Source: an uncultured Holophagaceae bacterium (lineage in GTDB: Bacteria > Acidobacteriota > Holophagae > Holophagales > Holophagaceae). From it: a DNA stretch of 64,000 nt. The notes beneath the pieces are model-generated. The model was not told where the DNA came from. It saw only the letters and a program-made list of their open reading frames with translations, and searched no databases. The position numbers were made by a program, and so were the translations under genes. Shown piece by piece: positions 50,377-59,112 of this stretch; the first letter of the stretch is position 1; each line of letters opens with the position of its first letter. The stretch is taken from assembly GCA_903884655.1 (NCBI GenBank), contig CAISFO010000029.1, positions 1 through 64,000 of the forward strand, given 5' to 3'.

Positions 50377-51705
50377 ATGCGCACCCCTCGGACCCTGTTC
50401 CGCGCCTTGCTGGTCTTCACCCTGGTCGCCACCACGCCCGGCCTCCTCTGGAGCCAGGCCAGCGAACCTGCTCCTGAAGCCTGGAGCCTCCACGGCCAGG
50501 CGACCACGGTCACCCAGGGCCACGGCGCTTTCGGTGCAGCCTACTCGGGGGAGCACAGCTTCGAGCCCCGCAAGGAGATCCGGAATTCCTTCACCTCCAC
50601 GCTGTTCCTGGGGTTCCGCCCCTGGGAAGGGGCCGAGGTGTATGTGGACCCGGAGGTGTCGGGCGGGCAAGGCCTGAGCCATGTGGCCGGTCTCGGCGGT
50701 GCCCCCAATGGCGAGATCTCCCGGGTATCCAGTTCCGAATTGAAGCTGGCCCTCGCCAGGGTGTATCTCAAGCAGGTCTTCAGCCTCGGCGGGGAGATCG
50801 AAGCCGTCGCCGGGGACCAGAACCAGCTCGGCGGGTCCCGTAGCCGTCGGCGAGTGACCGTCACCGTGGGCAAGCTGGCCCTGGGGGACATCTTCGATGC
50901 CAACGCCTACACCCACGATCCCCGGTCCCAGTTCCTGAACCTGGCCCTGGTGGACAGTTCCTCCTGGGACTACCCGGCAGATACCAAGGGCTACAGCTGG
51001 GGTCTGGCGTTGGAGTTGAACTGGGACGATTGGGCCCTGCGCGCCGGCAGTTTCCTGGAGCCCTCGGAAGCCAATGGTCCCTACTTCGACCACCACGTGA
51101 GCCACGCCCACGGGGAGGTGGTCGAGGTGGAGCATGACCACGAGATCGGTGGACGGGTCGGCCATATCCGGCTCCTCGGCTTCGCGAACCGGGCGGACAT
51201 GGGCAGCTACCAGGAGAGCCTACAGGCTGCCCCCGTGGTGCCAGATGTGATGGCCACTCGCCAGCCGGGACGCCTCAAGTACGGGTGGGGTCTGAGCGCG
51301 GACCAGGCCCTGACCGGAGAGCTGGGGGCCTTCCTGCGGGCCGGCTGGAACGACGGTCGCACGGAGACCTGGGCCTTCACGGAGATCGACCGCACCATCG
51401 CCCTGGGCCTCGCCCTCACGGGGAGCGGCTGGTCCAGGCCCCAGGACCGGGTCGGGGTGGCCCTGGCCGCCGATGGACTGTCGCCCGAGCACAGGACCTA
51501 CCTGGCTGCGGGCGGGCTCGGCTTCATGCTCGGTGATGGTCGTCTGAACTACGGCCAGGAGCGCATCCTGGAAGCCTATTACGCCCTGGCGCTGGGCCGG
51601 TTCGTCACGGCCAGTCTCGATGCCCAGCGGATCCAGTACCCCGGCTACAACCGCGACCGAGGGCCTGTCGACATCTTCGCCCTGCGGCTCCACGCCCAGT
51701 TCTGA
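50377..51705 (+). CDS. OprB-like outer-membrane porin with His-rich loop
   Basis: 442 residues with a signal peptide (about 1-28). The rest is beta-rich with alternating aromatic strands and ends in FALRLHAQF, a terminal Phe typical of barrels inserted by BamA; it fits the carbohydrate-selective porin OprB family. About residues 235-255 are packed with His, Asp and Glu (FDHHVSHAHGEV then EVEHDHE), unusual for a sugar porin and suited to binding divalent metals. It is followed by an NRAMP-like transporter with the same kind of leader, so I infer an outer-membrane cation channel, comparable in concept to the manganese porin MnoP of Bradyrhizobium. Confidence 0.78.
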   Translation: MRTPRTLFRALLVFTLVATTPGLLWSQASEPAPEAWSLHGQATTVTQGHGAFGAAYSGEHSFEPRKEIRNSFTSTLFLGFRPWEGAEVYVDPEVSGGQGLSHVAGLGGAPNGEISRVSSSELKLALARVYLKQVFSLGGEIEAVAGDQNQLGGSRSRRRVTVTVGKLALGDIFDANAYTHDPRSQFLNLALVDSSSWDYPADTKGYSWGLALELNWDDWALRAGSFLEPSEANGPYFDHHVSHAHGEVVEVEHDHEIGGRVGHIRLLGFANRADMGSYQESLQAAPVVPDVMATRQPGRLKYGWGLSADQALTGELGAFLRAGWNDGRTETWAFTEIDRTIALGLALTGSGWSRPQDRVGVALAADGLSPEHRTYLAAGGLGFMLGDGRLNYGQERILEAYYALALGRFVTASLDAQRIQYPGYNRDRGPVDIFALRLHAQF

Positions 51706-51775
51706 GACTCGATGTGAATTACCATTCCCGCATTGATCCCGCATCCGAGTCCCGGTCATCCTGGGGTCGGACCTT

Positions 51776-51855
51776 GAAGAAGGAGGCAGCGATGGGCAAG
51801 CGCACCGCCCCGAACGACCCTCCGTCGTGGACAGGAACCGGCCGCTGATTTCTTC
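51776..51855 (+). ncRNA. PPS leader element, copy 2 (upstream of the NRAMP-like gene)
   Basis: Outer helix GAAGAA (51776-51781) with TTCTTC (51850-51855); this differs in sequence from copies 1 and 3 but keeps the pairing. Inner helix GGAGG (51782-51786) with CCTCC (51819-51823). It ends 55 bases before the NRAMP-like start codon. Confidence 0.5.
51792..51848 (+). CDS. PPS leader peptide 2 (18 aa)
   Basis: MGKRTAPNDPPSWTGTGR, with AAGGAGG five bases upstream and a TGA stop 62 bases before the transporter gene. Shares the D/E-P-P-S core and a terminal Arg with the other copies. Confidence 0.5.
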   Translation: MGKRTAPNDPPSWTGTGR

Positions 51856-51910
51856 CCAGAGCCCAGGCTCTGTGGCGTCCAACCACTGACTCCTCCAGAC
51901 CGAGGTCCCT

Positions 51911-53512
51911 GTGTACCTGGTGAGTAAATCCATCCACCAGCTCGAGCGCTTCCGGCGCCAGCTGATGATCTTCTTCGCCGTGCTGGGGCCCGGCATCATC
52001 GTCATGATCGCGGACAACGATGCCGGCGGCATTGCCACCTACGCGTTCACCGGTTCCAAGTACGGGTTCAGCCTGCTCTGGATCTTCATCATCCTCGTGC
52101 CCATGGCCTATTACGTTCAGGAAATGACGGTGCGGCTGGGGGCGGTCACCAAGCGGGGCCACGCCGAGGCCATCTTCGAGGGCTTCGGGCCTTTCTGGGG
52201 CTGGTTCTCCCTGGCCGACCTGGCCATCGTGAACTGGCTCACCCTCATCACCGAGTACATCGGCATGATCATCGCCGGGCAGATGTTCGGCATCCCGCCC
52301 ATCTGGACCTTCCTGGGGGTGACGCTGATCCTCTTCCTGGTGGTGCTCACGGGCAAGTACTGGACCTTCGAGAAGCTGACCCTCTTCTTCTGCGCTTTCA
52401 ACCTGGTCTACATTCCGGCGGCCTTCTGGGCCATGAAGGCGCCCACGGCGCCTTCATGGGGGCTGGTGGGCAAGGGTCTCCTGGTGCCGAACCTGGGCGG
52501 AGGAGGTCTCTCGGGAGAGATCATTTTCGTCCTGCTGGCCAACATCGGCACCACCATCGCCCCCTGGATGATCTTCTTCCAGCAGAGCGCCGTGGTGGAC
52601 AAGGGCCTGGATATCCATGACATCAAGTTCGGGAAGATGGAGACCTTCGTGGGGTCGCTGCTGACCTGCATCGTGGCCGTGTTCATCATCATCACCACCG
52701 CTGCCGCGCTCCACCACCACAACCCTCCCATCGTCATGGAGAAAGTGAACGAGGCCGCCGCGGCCCTCACGCCGCTCATCCCCCATGGCGAAACCGCCCG
52801 GAAGCTCTTCGCCATCGGGCTCTTCGACGCGGGTTTCCTGGGGGCGCTGTGCATCTCCCTCTCGTCGAGCTGGGCCGTGGGCGAGGTGTTCGGCTGGGCC
52901 CACAGCCTCAACAAGAGTGTGAAGGACGCGCCCTGGTTCTACGTGGTCTACCTGGGGATGCTGCTGTCCTCGGGCTTCGTCGCCATGATCTCCTCCGACG
53001 CCACGCAGCAGATCATCACCATGTTCGTGCAGGTGGTGGCGGTGACGCTCCTGCCCACGGCCCTGGTGTTCCTCATTCTCATCCTCAACGACGAGCAGTT
53101 CATGGGCAAGCACGTGAACACGCGCTGGGAGAACATCGCCAACTGGTCCATTGTCATCTTCGTCACCTTCATGTCCACCCTCTTCGCGGTCTCGACGCTC
53201 TTTCCGGGCTTCCTTGAGGGTTTGCGGCCTGTCCCCAAACCCTCGGGTGCCGCGACGACGCAAGGCGGGATGCTCCGCCAGGAAGGGCCCGCAGGGCGAT
53301 GTAGTTCATCGTTCAAGGGCACTGACGCCGTGGAGCGCCCGCCTTGCGCCGTCCCTTCGGGCTGGGGCGGCGGGCGGCATCTCGCTGCGTCAGGCTCGGA
53401 TTGCTTAGAACCACTATGCTCACCTCGCCTTCCTTGCGGGACACCGCCCGGCGCTCCCAGCGCGGCGCGCGGGGGTTCGGGGACAGGCCGCTTGTTCCGG
53501 AGGGCCGCATGA
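51911..53512 (+). CDS. NRAMP-family divalent cation transporter
   Basis: 533 residues with about eleven transmembrane helices. The helix 1 motif reads ADNDAGG in place of DPGN, and the helix 6 region reads TTIAPWMIFFQQ, lacking the methionine of the MPH motif that favours transition metals. This departure, and an MgtE-N/CBS gene next door, fit NRAMP-related magnesium transporters; manganese cannot be excluded. It starts with GTG and GAGG six bases upstream, behind a PPS leader. About the last 90 codons are an inserted inverted-repeat element, yet the ORF stays open and its TGA overlaps the next ATG. Confidence 0.85.
   Translation: MYLVSKSIHQLERFRRQLMIFFAVLGPGIIVMIADNDAGGIATYAFTGSKYGFSLLWIFIILVPMAYYVQEMTVRLGAVTKRGHAEAIFEGFGPFWGWFSLADLAIVNWLTLITEYIGMIIAGQMFGIPPIWTFLGVTLILFLVVLTGKYWTFEKLTLFFCAFNLVYIPAAFWAMKAPTAPSWGLVGKGLLVPNLGGGGLSGEIIFVLLANIGTTIAPWMIFFQQSAVVDKGLDIHDIKFGKMETFVGSLLTCIVAVFIIITTAAALHHHNPPIVMEKVNEAAAALTPLIPHGETARKLFAIGLFDAGFLGALCISLSSSWAVGEVFGWAHSLNKSVKDAPWFYVVYLGMLLSSGFVAMISSDATQQIITMFVQVVAVTLLPTALVFLILILNDEQFMGKHVNTRWENIANWSIVIFVTFMSTLFAVSTLFPGFLEGLRPVPKPSGAATTQGGMLRQEGPAGRCSSSFKGTDAVERPPCAVPSGWGGGRHLAASGSDCLEPLCSPRLPCGTPPGAPSAARGGSGTGRLFRRAA
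53224..53491. mobile_element. 268-bp MITE-like inverted-repeat element
   Basis: Terminal inverted repeats GCGGCCTGTCCCCAAACCC (53224-53242) and its near-perfect complement (53473-53491, 18 of 19). The flanks both show TT, a possible 2-bp target duplication. It carries no transposase. Inside are further inverted repeats (GCAAGGCGGG and CCCGCCTTGC). Element plus TT equals 270 bases, exactly 90 codons, so it sits in frame in the end of the NRAMP-like gene. Confidence 0.65.
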
Positions 53513-54786
53513 ATCAGGTCCACGCTCCCCAGGCCCCTATCCAGAACTCGAACGGCATCTTCTTCTCGAGGGTCTTCCGCAAGCCCGTGCGCATCGCCGG
53601 CCAAGGCCGGAAAGTGGGACCGGCCTCGGACATCGTCTTCGCCCTGGCCGAGCCCTTCCCCCGCGCAGTGGGCATCTTCATCGACCACGGCTGGGGCGTG
53701 CCGACGGAGTTCGTGTCCTGGGACAAGGTCGTGGACCTGTCGGACCAGGGCATCATCGTTCGCGGCCCCGATGCGGGGGACCAGTACCCGGCCTTCCAGG
53801 ACCAGCCGGGCTGGATCCTCGCCGACAAGCACCTGATGGGCCGCACCATCCTGGACATCGATGACCGCAAGACCGAGGTGGTGAACGATGTGCTGCTTCG
53901 CACGGACGACCATGGCTACTACCTGGCGGCGGTGGATGCCTCCTTCAACGGCTTCCTCCGCAAGTGGGGCCTGCTGAAGCTCACCACGCTGATCAGCGAG
54001 GACCTGATTCCCTGGAAGTTCGTCCAGCCGCTCTCTCTGGAGGACGCCATTGCCTCCGACCGGCTGCAGCTCTCCGTCACCAAGGAACAGCTGCATGACC
54101 TGCCCAAGGAGGACCTTGCCGATGCCCTGGAGGAACTGACGGGTCAGGAACAGGAAGCCCTGTTCTCAGCCCTGGAAACCGACAAGGCCGCAGCGACCCT
54201 GACCGAGGCCGAACCCAGAGCCCAGCGCCAGATCATCGCCAGCCTCCGCCAGGAGCGGGCCCAGAACATCCTTGCCCACCTTTCGACGCCTCAGCTGGTG
54301 GATCTGCTCGGCGTGCTGCCCCACGAGGATGCCGAGGAGATGTTGGCCCTGCTGCCGGAGGAGCGGCAGAAAAGGGTGAGGGCCCTGCTGTCCGCGCGCG
54401 AAGCCACGGCCCGCGACTTCATGTCGCCGGAGTACCTCACGGTGCCGCCGGATCTCACGGTGACCCAGGCCCGTGCCACCATTCGCCAGTCGGGGCTCGC
54501 CTACAACGGTATCTCATATCTGTACGTCAAAGGCGCGGACGGGAAACTGCAGGGGGCCGTGGATGCCCGGTTCCTGCTGGTCTCCGCGGACACCGCCCGG
54601 ATGGAGGACATCATGGACTCCCCGGCGGTCGCCGCAGAGGCCGACGACATCCGCGAGGACCTGGAAGCGCTCTTCGGGAAGTACCACTTCCGGATGGTCC
54701 CCGTGGTGGACCCCGAGGACCACATCCTGGGCGTCATCCGCTACAACGACATCATGCGGGGTGATGCCCCCCGACCCAAGGTCTAG
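53509..54786 (+). CDS. PRC-like, MgtE-N and CBS domain protein
   Basis: 425 residues, soluble. An N-terminal beta-rich part (about 10-170, PRC-barrel-like) is followed by an MgtE intracellular N domain (about 190-300, with helical repeats such as LPKEDLADALEELTGQEQEALFSAL) and a CBS pair (about 305-420, DFMSPEYLTVPPDLTV and FRMVPVVDPEDHILGVI). In MgtE this module senses cytosolic Mg2+ and gates the channel; here the channel part is absent, so it probably regulates the NRAMP-like transporter. Start and upstream stop overlap as ATGA, with GGAGGG before it. Confidence 0.85.
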   Translation: MNQVHAPQAPIQNSNGIFFSRVFRKPVRIAGQGRKVGPASDIVFALAEPFPRAVGIFIDHGWGVPTEFVSWDKVVDLSDQGIIVRGPDAGDQYPAFQDQPGWILADKHLMGRTILDIDDRKTEVVNDVLLRTDDHGYYLAAVDASFNGFLRKWGLLKLTTLISEDLIPWKFVQPLSLEDAIASDRLQLSVTKEQLHDLPKEDLADALEELTGQEQEALFSALETDKAAATLTEAEPRAQRQIIASLRQERAQNILAHLSTPQLVDLLGVLPHEDAEEMLALLPEERQKRVRALLSAREATARDFMSPEYLTVPPDLTVTQARATIRQSGLAYNGISYLYVKGADGKLQGAVDARFLLVSADTARMEDIMDSPAVAAEADDIREDLEALFGKYHFRMVPVVDPEDHILGVIRYNDIMRGDAPRPKV

Positions 54787-54795
54787 GAGACTCGC

Positions 54796-54912
54796 ATGCC
54801 AAGGGTCAAACTCACGCCCAGCACCCGTTTCGCGCTCTACTTCCTGCGTTTCTACCTTGTGTTCCTGATGCTGCTGCTGGTGTTCCGGTTCATCAAGGCC
54901 TTCCATCATTGA
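54796..54912 (+). CDS. Small membrane protein (38 aa)
   Basis: 38 residues, with AGGAGA six bases before the ATG. A basic N-terminus (MPRVKLTPSTR) precedes one strong transmembrane helix (FALYFLRFYLVFLMLLLVFRFI). It lies 9 bases after the CBS protein and 4 before the CDF gene, so it belongs to the cation-transport operon. Small single-helix proteins often modulate transporters; that role is inferred from position only. Confidence 0.75.
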   Translation: MPRVKLTPSTRFALYFLRFYLVFLMLLLVFRFIKAFHH

Positions 54913-54916
54913 TGCC

Positions 54917-55831
54917 ATGAACACAGAGATTTCCGCCTCCGACGAAAAATTCCGTGTGGCCATCACTTCGGTGGTGGCCGCCATCGGCCTGACAGCCATG
55001 AAGTTCGTGGTTGGCCTGATGACCGGCAGTCTCGGCATCCTGTCCGAAGCGGCCCACTCGGGCCTGGACCTGGTGGCCGCCCTGGTCACGGTTTTCGCGG
55101 TCCGAGCCTCGGCCTGGCCCCCCGATGCCGACCACCCCTACGGCCATGGCAAGGTGGAGAATCTCTCCGCCCTGTTCGAAACGCTGCTGTTGCTCCTGAC
55201 CTGCCTCTGGATCATCCGAGAGGCGGTGGAGCGGCTCTTCTTCCATCCAGTCCCTGTGAAGGCCAACCTCTGGGGCTTCCTGGTCATCGCCACCTCGATC
55301 ATCGTCGACATCGGCCGGTCCCGGGCCCTCATGAAGGTGGCGAAGAAACACCAGAGCCAGGCCCTCGAAGCGGACGCCCTCCACTTCAGCACGGATGTCT
55401 GGTCCAGTTCCGTGGTGCTGCTGGGCCTGGGTCTGGTGTTCCTGGCGGAAAGGATGGGGCTGCCCTGGCTGGTGAAGGCGGATGCCATCGCCGCCCTCTG
55501 CGTGGCGGGCATCGTGGTCTGGGTGAGCATCCGGCTCGGTCAGAAGACCCTGCGCGACCTCATGGACTCGGTGCCCAAGGATATGGTGGAGCGGGCCCAG
55601 AAAGTGGTGCTGGACATTCCCGGAGTCATGGCTGTGCCAAGGATCCGCATGCGCAAGACCGGAGGCGAGTGGTTTGCGGATGTGGTGATCGAGGTGCCGG
55701 GGGACCTCAGCTTCGAGGAGGCCCATGCGGTGACGGAGGCGGTCGAGGGCCATCTGGCGGAGCTCCTGCCCGGAGGTGACGTGGTCGTCCACGCTGAGCC
55801 CGCGCGGGTCCATCCACCTACTCGGGCGTGA
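54917..55831 (+). CDS. Cation diffusion facilitator (CDF) transporter
   Basis: 304 residues, six transmembrane helices and a C-terminal cytoplasmic metal-binding domain. The transport-site motifs are HSGLD in helix 2, DHPYGHGK after it, and HFSTD in helix 5. The His/Asp set is common to zinc, iron and manganese CDF proteins. It exports divalent cations in exchange for protons. It ends the cation operon. Its final residues (PTRA) and stop fall inside a duplicated fragment of the neighbouring ABC gene, so the natural C-terminus was altered. Confidence 0.9.
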   Translation: MNTEISASDEKFRVAITSVVAAIGLTAMKFVVGLMTGSLGILSEAAHSGLDLVAALVTVFAVRASAWPPDADHPYGHGKVENLSALFETLLLLLTCLWIIREAVERLFFHPVPVKANLWGFLVIATSIIVDIGRSRALMKVAKKHQSQALEADALHFSTDVWSSSVVLLGLGLVFLAERMGLPWLVKADAIAALCVAGIVVWVSIRLGQKTLRDLMDSVPKDMVERAQKVVLDIPGVMAVPRIRMRKTGGEWFADVVIEVPGDLSFEEAHAVTEAVEGHLAELLPGGDVVVHAEPARVHPPTRA

Positions 55832-55881
55832 TCATCTCCCGATCCTCGCGGTAGGCGAAGAGTTCACCGAAGCGGCCCCAC
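55819..55881. repeat. Duplicated 3' end of the ABC ATPase gene, copy outside the gene
   Basis: 63 bases nearly identical to 55981-56043 (about three differences). On the minus strand it still reads WGRFGELFAYREDREMITPE and a stop. It provides the end of the CDF gene. The source copy is the end of the ABC ATPase gene. Confidence 0.85.
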
Positions 55882-55919
55882 GGGGCCCCCTCCGCGATCG
55901 AGCGCAGCGAGGAGCGGGA

Positions 55920-55942
55920 GCACGCGACTAAATGTCGCGTGC
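55920..55942. repeat. Perfect palindrome between the duplicated ends
   Basis: GCACGCGAC-taaat-GTCGCGTGC, a 9-bp perfect stem within a GATCG-flanked, REP-like stretch. It may act as a bidirectional terminator between convergent genes, but lacks a T run. Confidence 0.5.
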
Positions 55943-55979
55943 GATCGGGGGGTAGTCTGGGTGGGGCCTGGGCTGGAAC

Positions 55980-57281
55980 TTATTCAGGCGTGATCATCTC
56001 CCGGTCCTCGCGGTAGGCGAAGAGTTCACCGAAGCGGCCCCACGTGACCAGCGTATCGAAGGTCTGGTCCGGGTTCTCCATGGGCAGGCGCTGCTGCAAC
56101 TCGGAGCGCAGCTCACTTTCCTTCAGCTCGCCGTGGTGCAGCTCCACCAGCTCCATCACCATCTTGAACAGGCGGAGCTCCAGCAGCTGGGCTTTCCAGA
56201 TGTCCTTGCGGTCGTCCATGTTGGCGCGCACGAACTTCTGGCCGAGGGACGTGAGGAGCACCTGCCGCTTGGGGGTGTCCACGAAGTCCAGCATTTCCGC
56301 GCCCTTCACGGAAGCGAGGATCTTCTCGAAGGTGACATGGGTGGCGGCGGCCACCTGGAAGAGGTCCGCGGTGCCACCCTGAGTCTCCAGATACTCCAGC
56401 AGGCCCAGGATGTCTGAGGAAGGCGCCGGGGGCAGGGGCTCCACGAGGTCGGGCAGGAGGCTGGGTTCCGGAGCGCTCACTTCGATGTCGGGCAGTTCCG
56501 TGCTGGTGATGATGTCGTGCAGCTGGTCCACCAGGCGGAGGAACTCGGGACTGCGCATGTCCCGGGGCCGGGGCAGGGGGTTGTCCACGATGGTGCGCAG
56601 GCGGCCGGGGTTGGCGGACAGCACCACGATGCGGTCCGCCATGTAGACGACCTCCTTGATGTCGTGGCTCACCATGAGGATCGAAGATGGATTGCGCTCG
56701 GCGTCGTCCCAGATGTCGAGGATTTCCGCCCGGAGGCCCTCCGCCGTGAGGGCGTCGACATGGCTGAAGGGTTCGTCCATGAAGAGGATCTCGGGATCCA
56801 CGCTGAGGGCCCTGGCCATGCCCACCCGCTGTTTCATGCCGCCGGAGAGCTCGCGGGGGTAGGCCTCCTCGAACCCTTCGAGGCCCACCAGGCTGATGGC
56901 GCGATGGGCCTTGGCCTTGATGGTGGTCTCGTCCAGCCCCTGGGCCTGGAGCACGGTCTTCACGTTGGCTTCCACCGTCATCCAGGGGTAGAGGGCGAAA
57001 TTCTGGAAGACGATGGCCACGCCGGGGTTCAGACCCTCCATCTTCTCGCCGTGGTAGAAGGTCTTGCCCTTGGTGGGCTGGATCAGGCCGGCGAAGATCC
57101 GCAGGATGGTGGACTTCCCACAGCCCGAAGGGCCGATGAGGCAGACCACCTCGTTGGCCCGGATATCGAGGTTGATGTCCTCCAGCACCCGCAGGGGATG
57201 GCCGGTCTCCCTCTGGAAGGATTTCTGGATGCCCTTCAGCTCGCAGATGACGGTGTGATCGGCGTGGATGGCATGTTTCAT
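55980..57281 (-). CDS. NitT/TauT-type ABC transporter ATPase with AAA-associated domain
   Basis: 433 residues. ATPase domain (about 8-260) with Walker A GPSGCGKST, Q-loop VFQNFALYPW, signature LSGGMKQRVGMARAL, Walker B ILFMDEPFSHVD and H-loop VSHD. A C-terminal region (about 300-433) matches the AAA-associated/winged-helix domain seen on nitrate/sulfonate-family ATPases and might sense a ligand. It follows its permease by 7 bases. No binding protein is encoded nearby. The substrate is open; the shared leader suggests a cation or cation-linked solute. Confidence 0.88.
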   Translation of the reverse strand: MKHAIHADHTVICELKGIQKSFQRETGHPLRVLEDINLDIRANEVVCLIGPSGCGKSTILRIFAGLIQPTKGKTFYHGEKMEGLNPGVAIVFQNFALYPWMTVEANVKTVLQAQGLDETTIKAKAHRAISLVGLEGFEEAYPRELSGGMKQRVGMARALSVDPEILFMDEPFSHVDALTAEGLRAEILDIWDDAERNPSSILMVSHDIKEVVYMADRIVVLSANPGRLRTIVDNPLPRPRDMRSPEFLRLVDQLHDIITSTELPDIEVSAPEPSLLPDLVEPLPPAPSSDILGLLEYLETQGGTADLFQVAAATHVTFEKILASVKGAEMLDFVDTPKRQVLLTSLGQKFVRANMDDRKDIWKAQLLELRLFKMVMELVELHHGELKESELRSELQQRLPMENPDQTFDTLVTWGRFGELFAYREDREMITPE

Positions 57282-57288
57282 GGCGCCC

Positions 57289-59040
57289 TCACTTCGACAG
57301 GGAGTAGTTGGTTTCGGCGATCTTGTAGAGGGGCTTCCAGACCAGGCGGTTGAACAGGACCACCGTGGCCGCCAGCACCAGAGTGGAGGCCGCCAGCAGC
57401 GGGAAGTTCCTGGATTCACCGGCCTGGCTGACGATGGCACCGAGCCCGAAGGTCTGCAGGGTGGGGCCACTGATGTTGTAGTACTCGGACACGATGCTGG
57501 CGTTCCAGGCCCCGCCCGCTGCGGTGAGGCAGCCGGTCACCAGGTAGGGGAAGACGGCGGGCAGATAGAGATTCCGGAAGCGCTGCCAGCGGCTGAACCC
57601 GAAGGCGGTGCCCACCTCCCGCAGATCGCTGGGAATGGCGCTGGCGCCGGCGATGACATTGAACAGGATGTACCATTGGGTGCCCAGCAGCATGAGGACG
57701 ATGCTGCCCCAGCCGAGGCCGATCCTGAGGGAAGCCAGAACGGCGACCACCACCGGGAAGAGCATGGGCGCCGGGAAGGAGGCCGCCACCTGCACGATGG
57801 GTTGGAAGATCCGCGAAAGACGCTGGGAGAGGCCGATGGCGAGGCCCGCTGGCAGCGTCCAGCAGAGGCCGATGAGGATGGAGGCCATGACGCGGGACAG
57901 GGTGAGCCCGGCCGCCTTGAGCAGGGTCCACCAGGTCTGGGACGGGAGCTGATGCAGCAGGTGGAAGACGCCGAGTCCTCCCAGGACCAGGAACCCCGAA
58001 AGGACCACCAGGGCCACCATCGATAGCCAGGGCGCGGCATGGGCCGCCCGGTCGATGCCGGCCTCCGCCAGCACGACCGTGCGGATCGGGCGATGCTGCT
58101 GTGCTTTCCGCCGCCGCAGGGCGCGCCATCGGTCCCACCTCCTGATGAGGCGCGAACCCCGGATCAGGTTGAGGAACCAGCTTTGCGAGTCGGCCTGCTG
58201 GACCGTGTCCTCGATACGGAACCGCTGGGCCCACACCACGATGGGCCGCCAGAGGATCTGATCAAGCAGGACGATCATCAGGATCATCGCCAGCACGGCC
58301 CAGAGCTGGGCGCGAACATCCCCCTTCTCCACAGCCATGCTCATGTAGGAGCCCAGCCCTGGTACCCGGAAGTCCTTGTCTCCCAGCTTGAACGCCTCCA
58401 CCAGCATGAGGAAGAACCAGCCCCCGGCCATGCTCATCATGCTGTTCCAGGCCAGGCCCGTGGTGGCGAAGGGGAGCTCCACCCACTTGAAGCGCTGCCA
58501 CCAGTTGAACCGGTACACGGTACCGGCCTCGTGCAATTCGGCGGGCACGCTCTTCAGCGAGTGGTAGAGGCTGAAGGTCATGTTCCAGGCCTGGCCCGTG
58601 AAGATGGCGATGATGGCCGTCAGTTCGATGCCCACGTTGCTGTGGGGGAAGGCCGCCACCAGCGCGAGCATCAGGGGCACGATGAAGGTCATGACCGGGA
58701 TGCTCTGGAGGATGTCCAGCAGGGGTACCAGCAGCCGTTCAGAACGTGCGTCCTTGGCGGCCCAGTAGGCGTAGACCAGGGTGAAGAAGAACGACAGCAG
58801 GTACGCGGTCAGCCCCCGCATCATCGAGAAGAAGGTGTACTTGGGCAGGGCCCAGGGGGACAGGTCGATCTCCAGCACGGGCCGCTGGATGTCCGTCCAC
58901 TGCCGCCCCAAAAGGATGAGGCCGTACAGCATGCCGAAAGTGGCGGCGACGAGCAGGAGATCCACCCAGCGCCGCCGACGGAGGGGCGCGAACAGGGCGT
59001 TGGCCTGTCCCCACATGGTGTCTAGGAAGTGGTGCATCAT
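57289..59040 (-). CDS. Double-length ABC transporter permease
   Basis: 583 residues containing two permease domains in one chain. Each has about five to six helices and an EAA loop: first around ELHEAGTVYRFNWWQRFKWVELP, second around DLREVGTAFGFSRWQRFRNLYLP. It matches NitT/TauT-type permeases, normally two separate chains. It forms the whole membrane part of the importer with the ATPase that follows. It starts at ATG 59040 (MMHHFLDTMW), 86 bases after a PPS leader ORF. Confidence 0.88.
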   Translation of the reverse strand: MMHHFLDTMWGQANALFAPLRRRRWVDLLLVAATFGMLYGLILLGRQWTDIQRPVLEIDLSPWALPKYTFFSMMRGLTAYLLSFFFTLVYAYWAAKDARSERLLVPLLDILQSIPVMTFIVPLMLALVAAFPHSNVGIELTAIIAIFTGQAWNMTFSLYHSLKSVPAELHEAGTVYRFNWWQRFKWVELPFATTGLAWNSMMSMAGGWFFLMLVEAFKLGDKDFRVPGLGSYMSMAVEKGDVRAQLWAVLAMILMIVLLDQILWRPIVVWAQRFRIEDTVQQADSQSWFLNLIRGSRLIRRWDRWRALRRRKAQQHRPIRTVVLAEAGIDRAAHAAPWLSMVALVVLSGFLVLGGLGVFHLLHQLPSQTWWTLLKAAGLTLSRVMASILIGLCWTLPAGLAIGLSQRLSRIFQPIVQVAASFPAPMLFPVVVAVLASLRIGLGWGSIVLMLLGTQWYILFNVIAGASAIPSDLREVGTAFGFSRWQRFRNLYLPAVFPYLVTGCLTAAGGAWNASIVSEYYNISGPTLQTFGLGAIVSQAGESRNFPLLAASTLVLAATVVLFNRLVWKPLYKIAETNYSLSK

Positions 59041-59112
59041 GGCCGGTCCGGAGGAGCGGATGCGACGCGGGTTAGCGGGCCGGCATCCCGTTCAGGGTGC
59101 GGATTCGGGGGA

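Noticed and set aside
58999-59020. GGCCTGTCCCC matching the MITE terminal repeat
   Set aside because: It lies inside the normal coding sequence of the ABC permease, with no partner repeat nearby.
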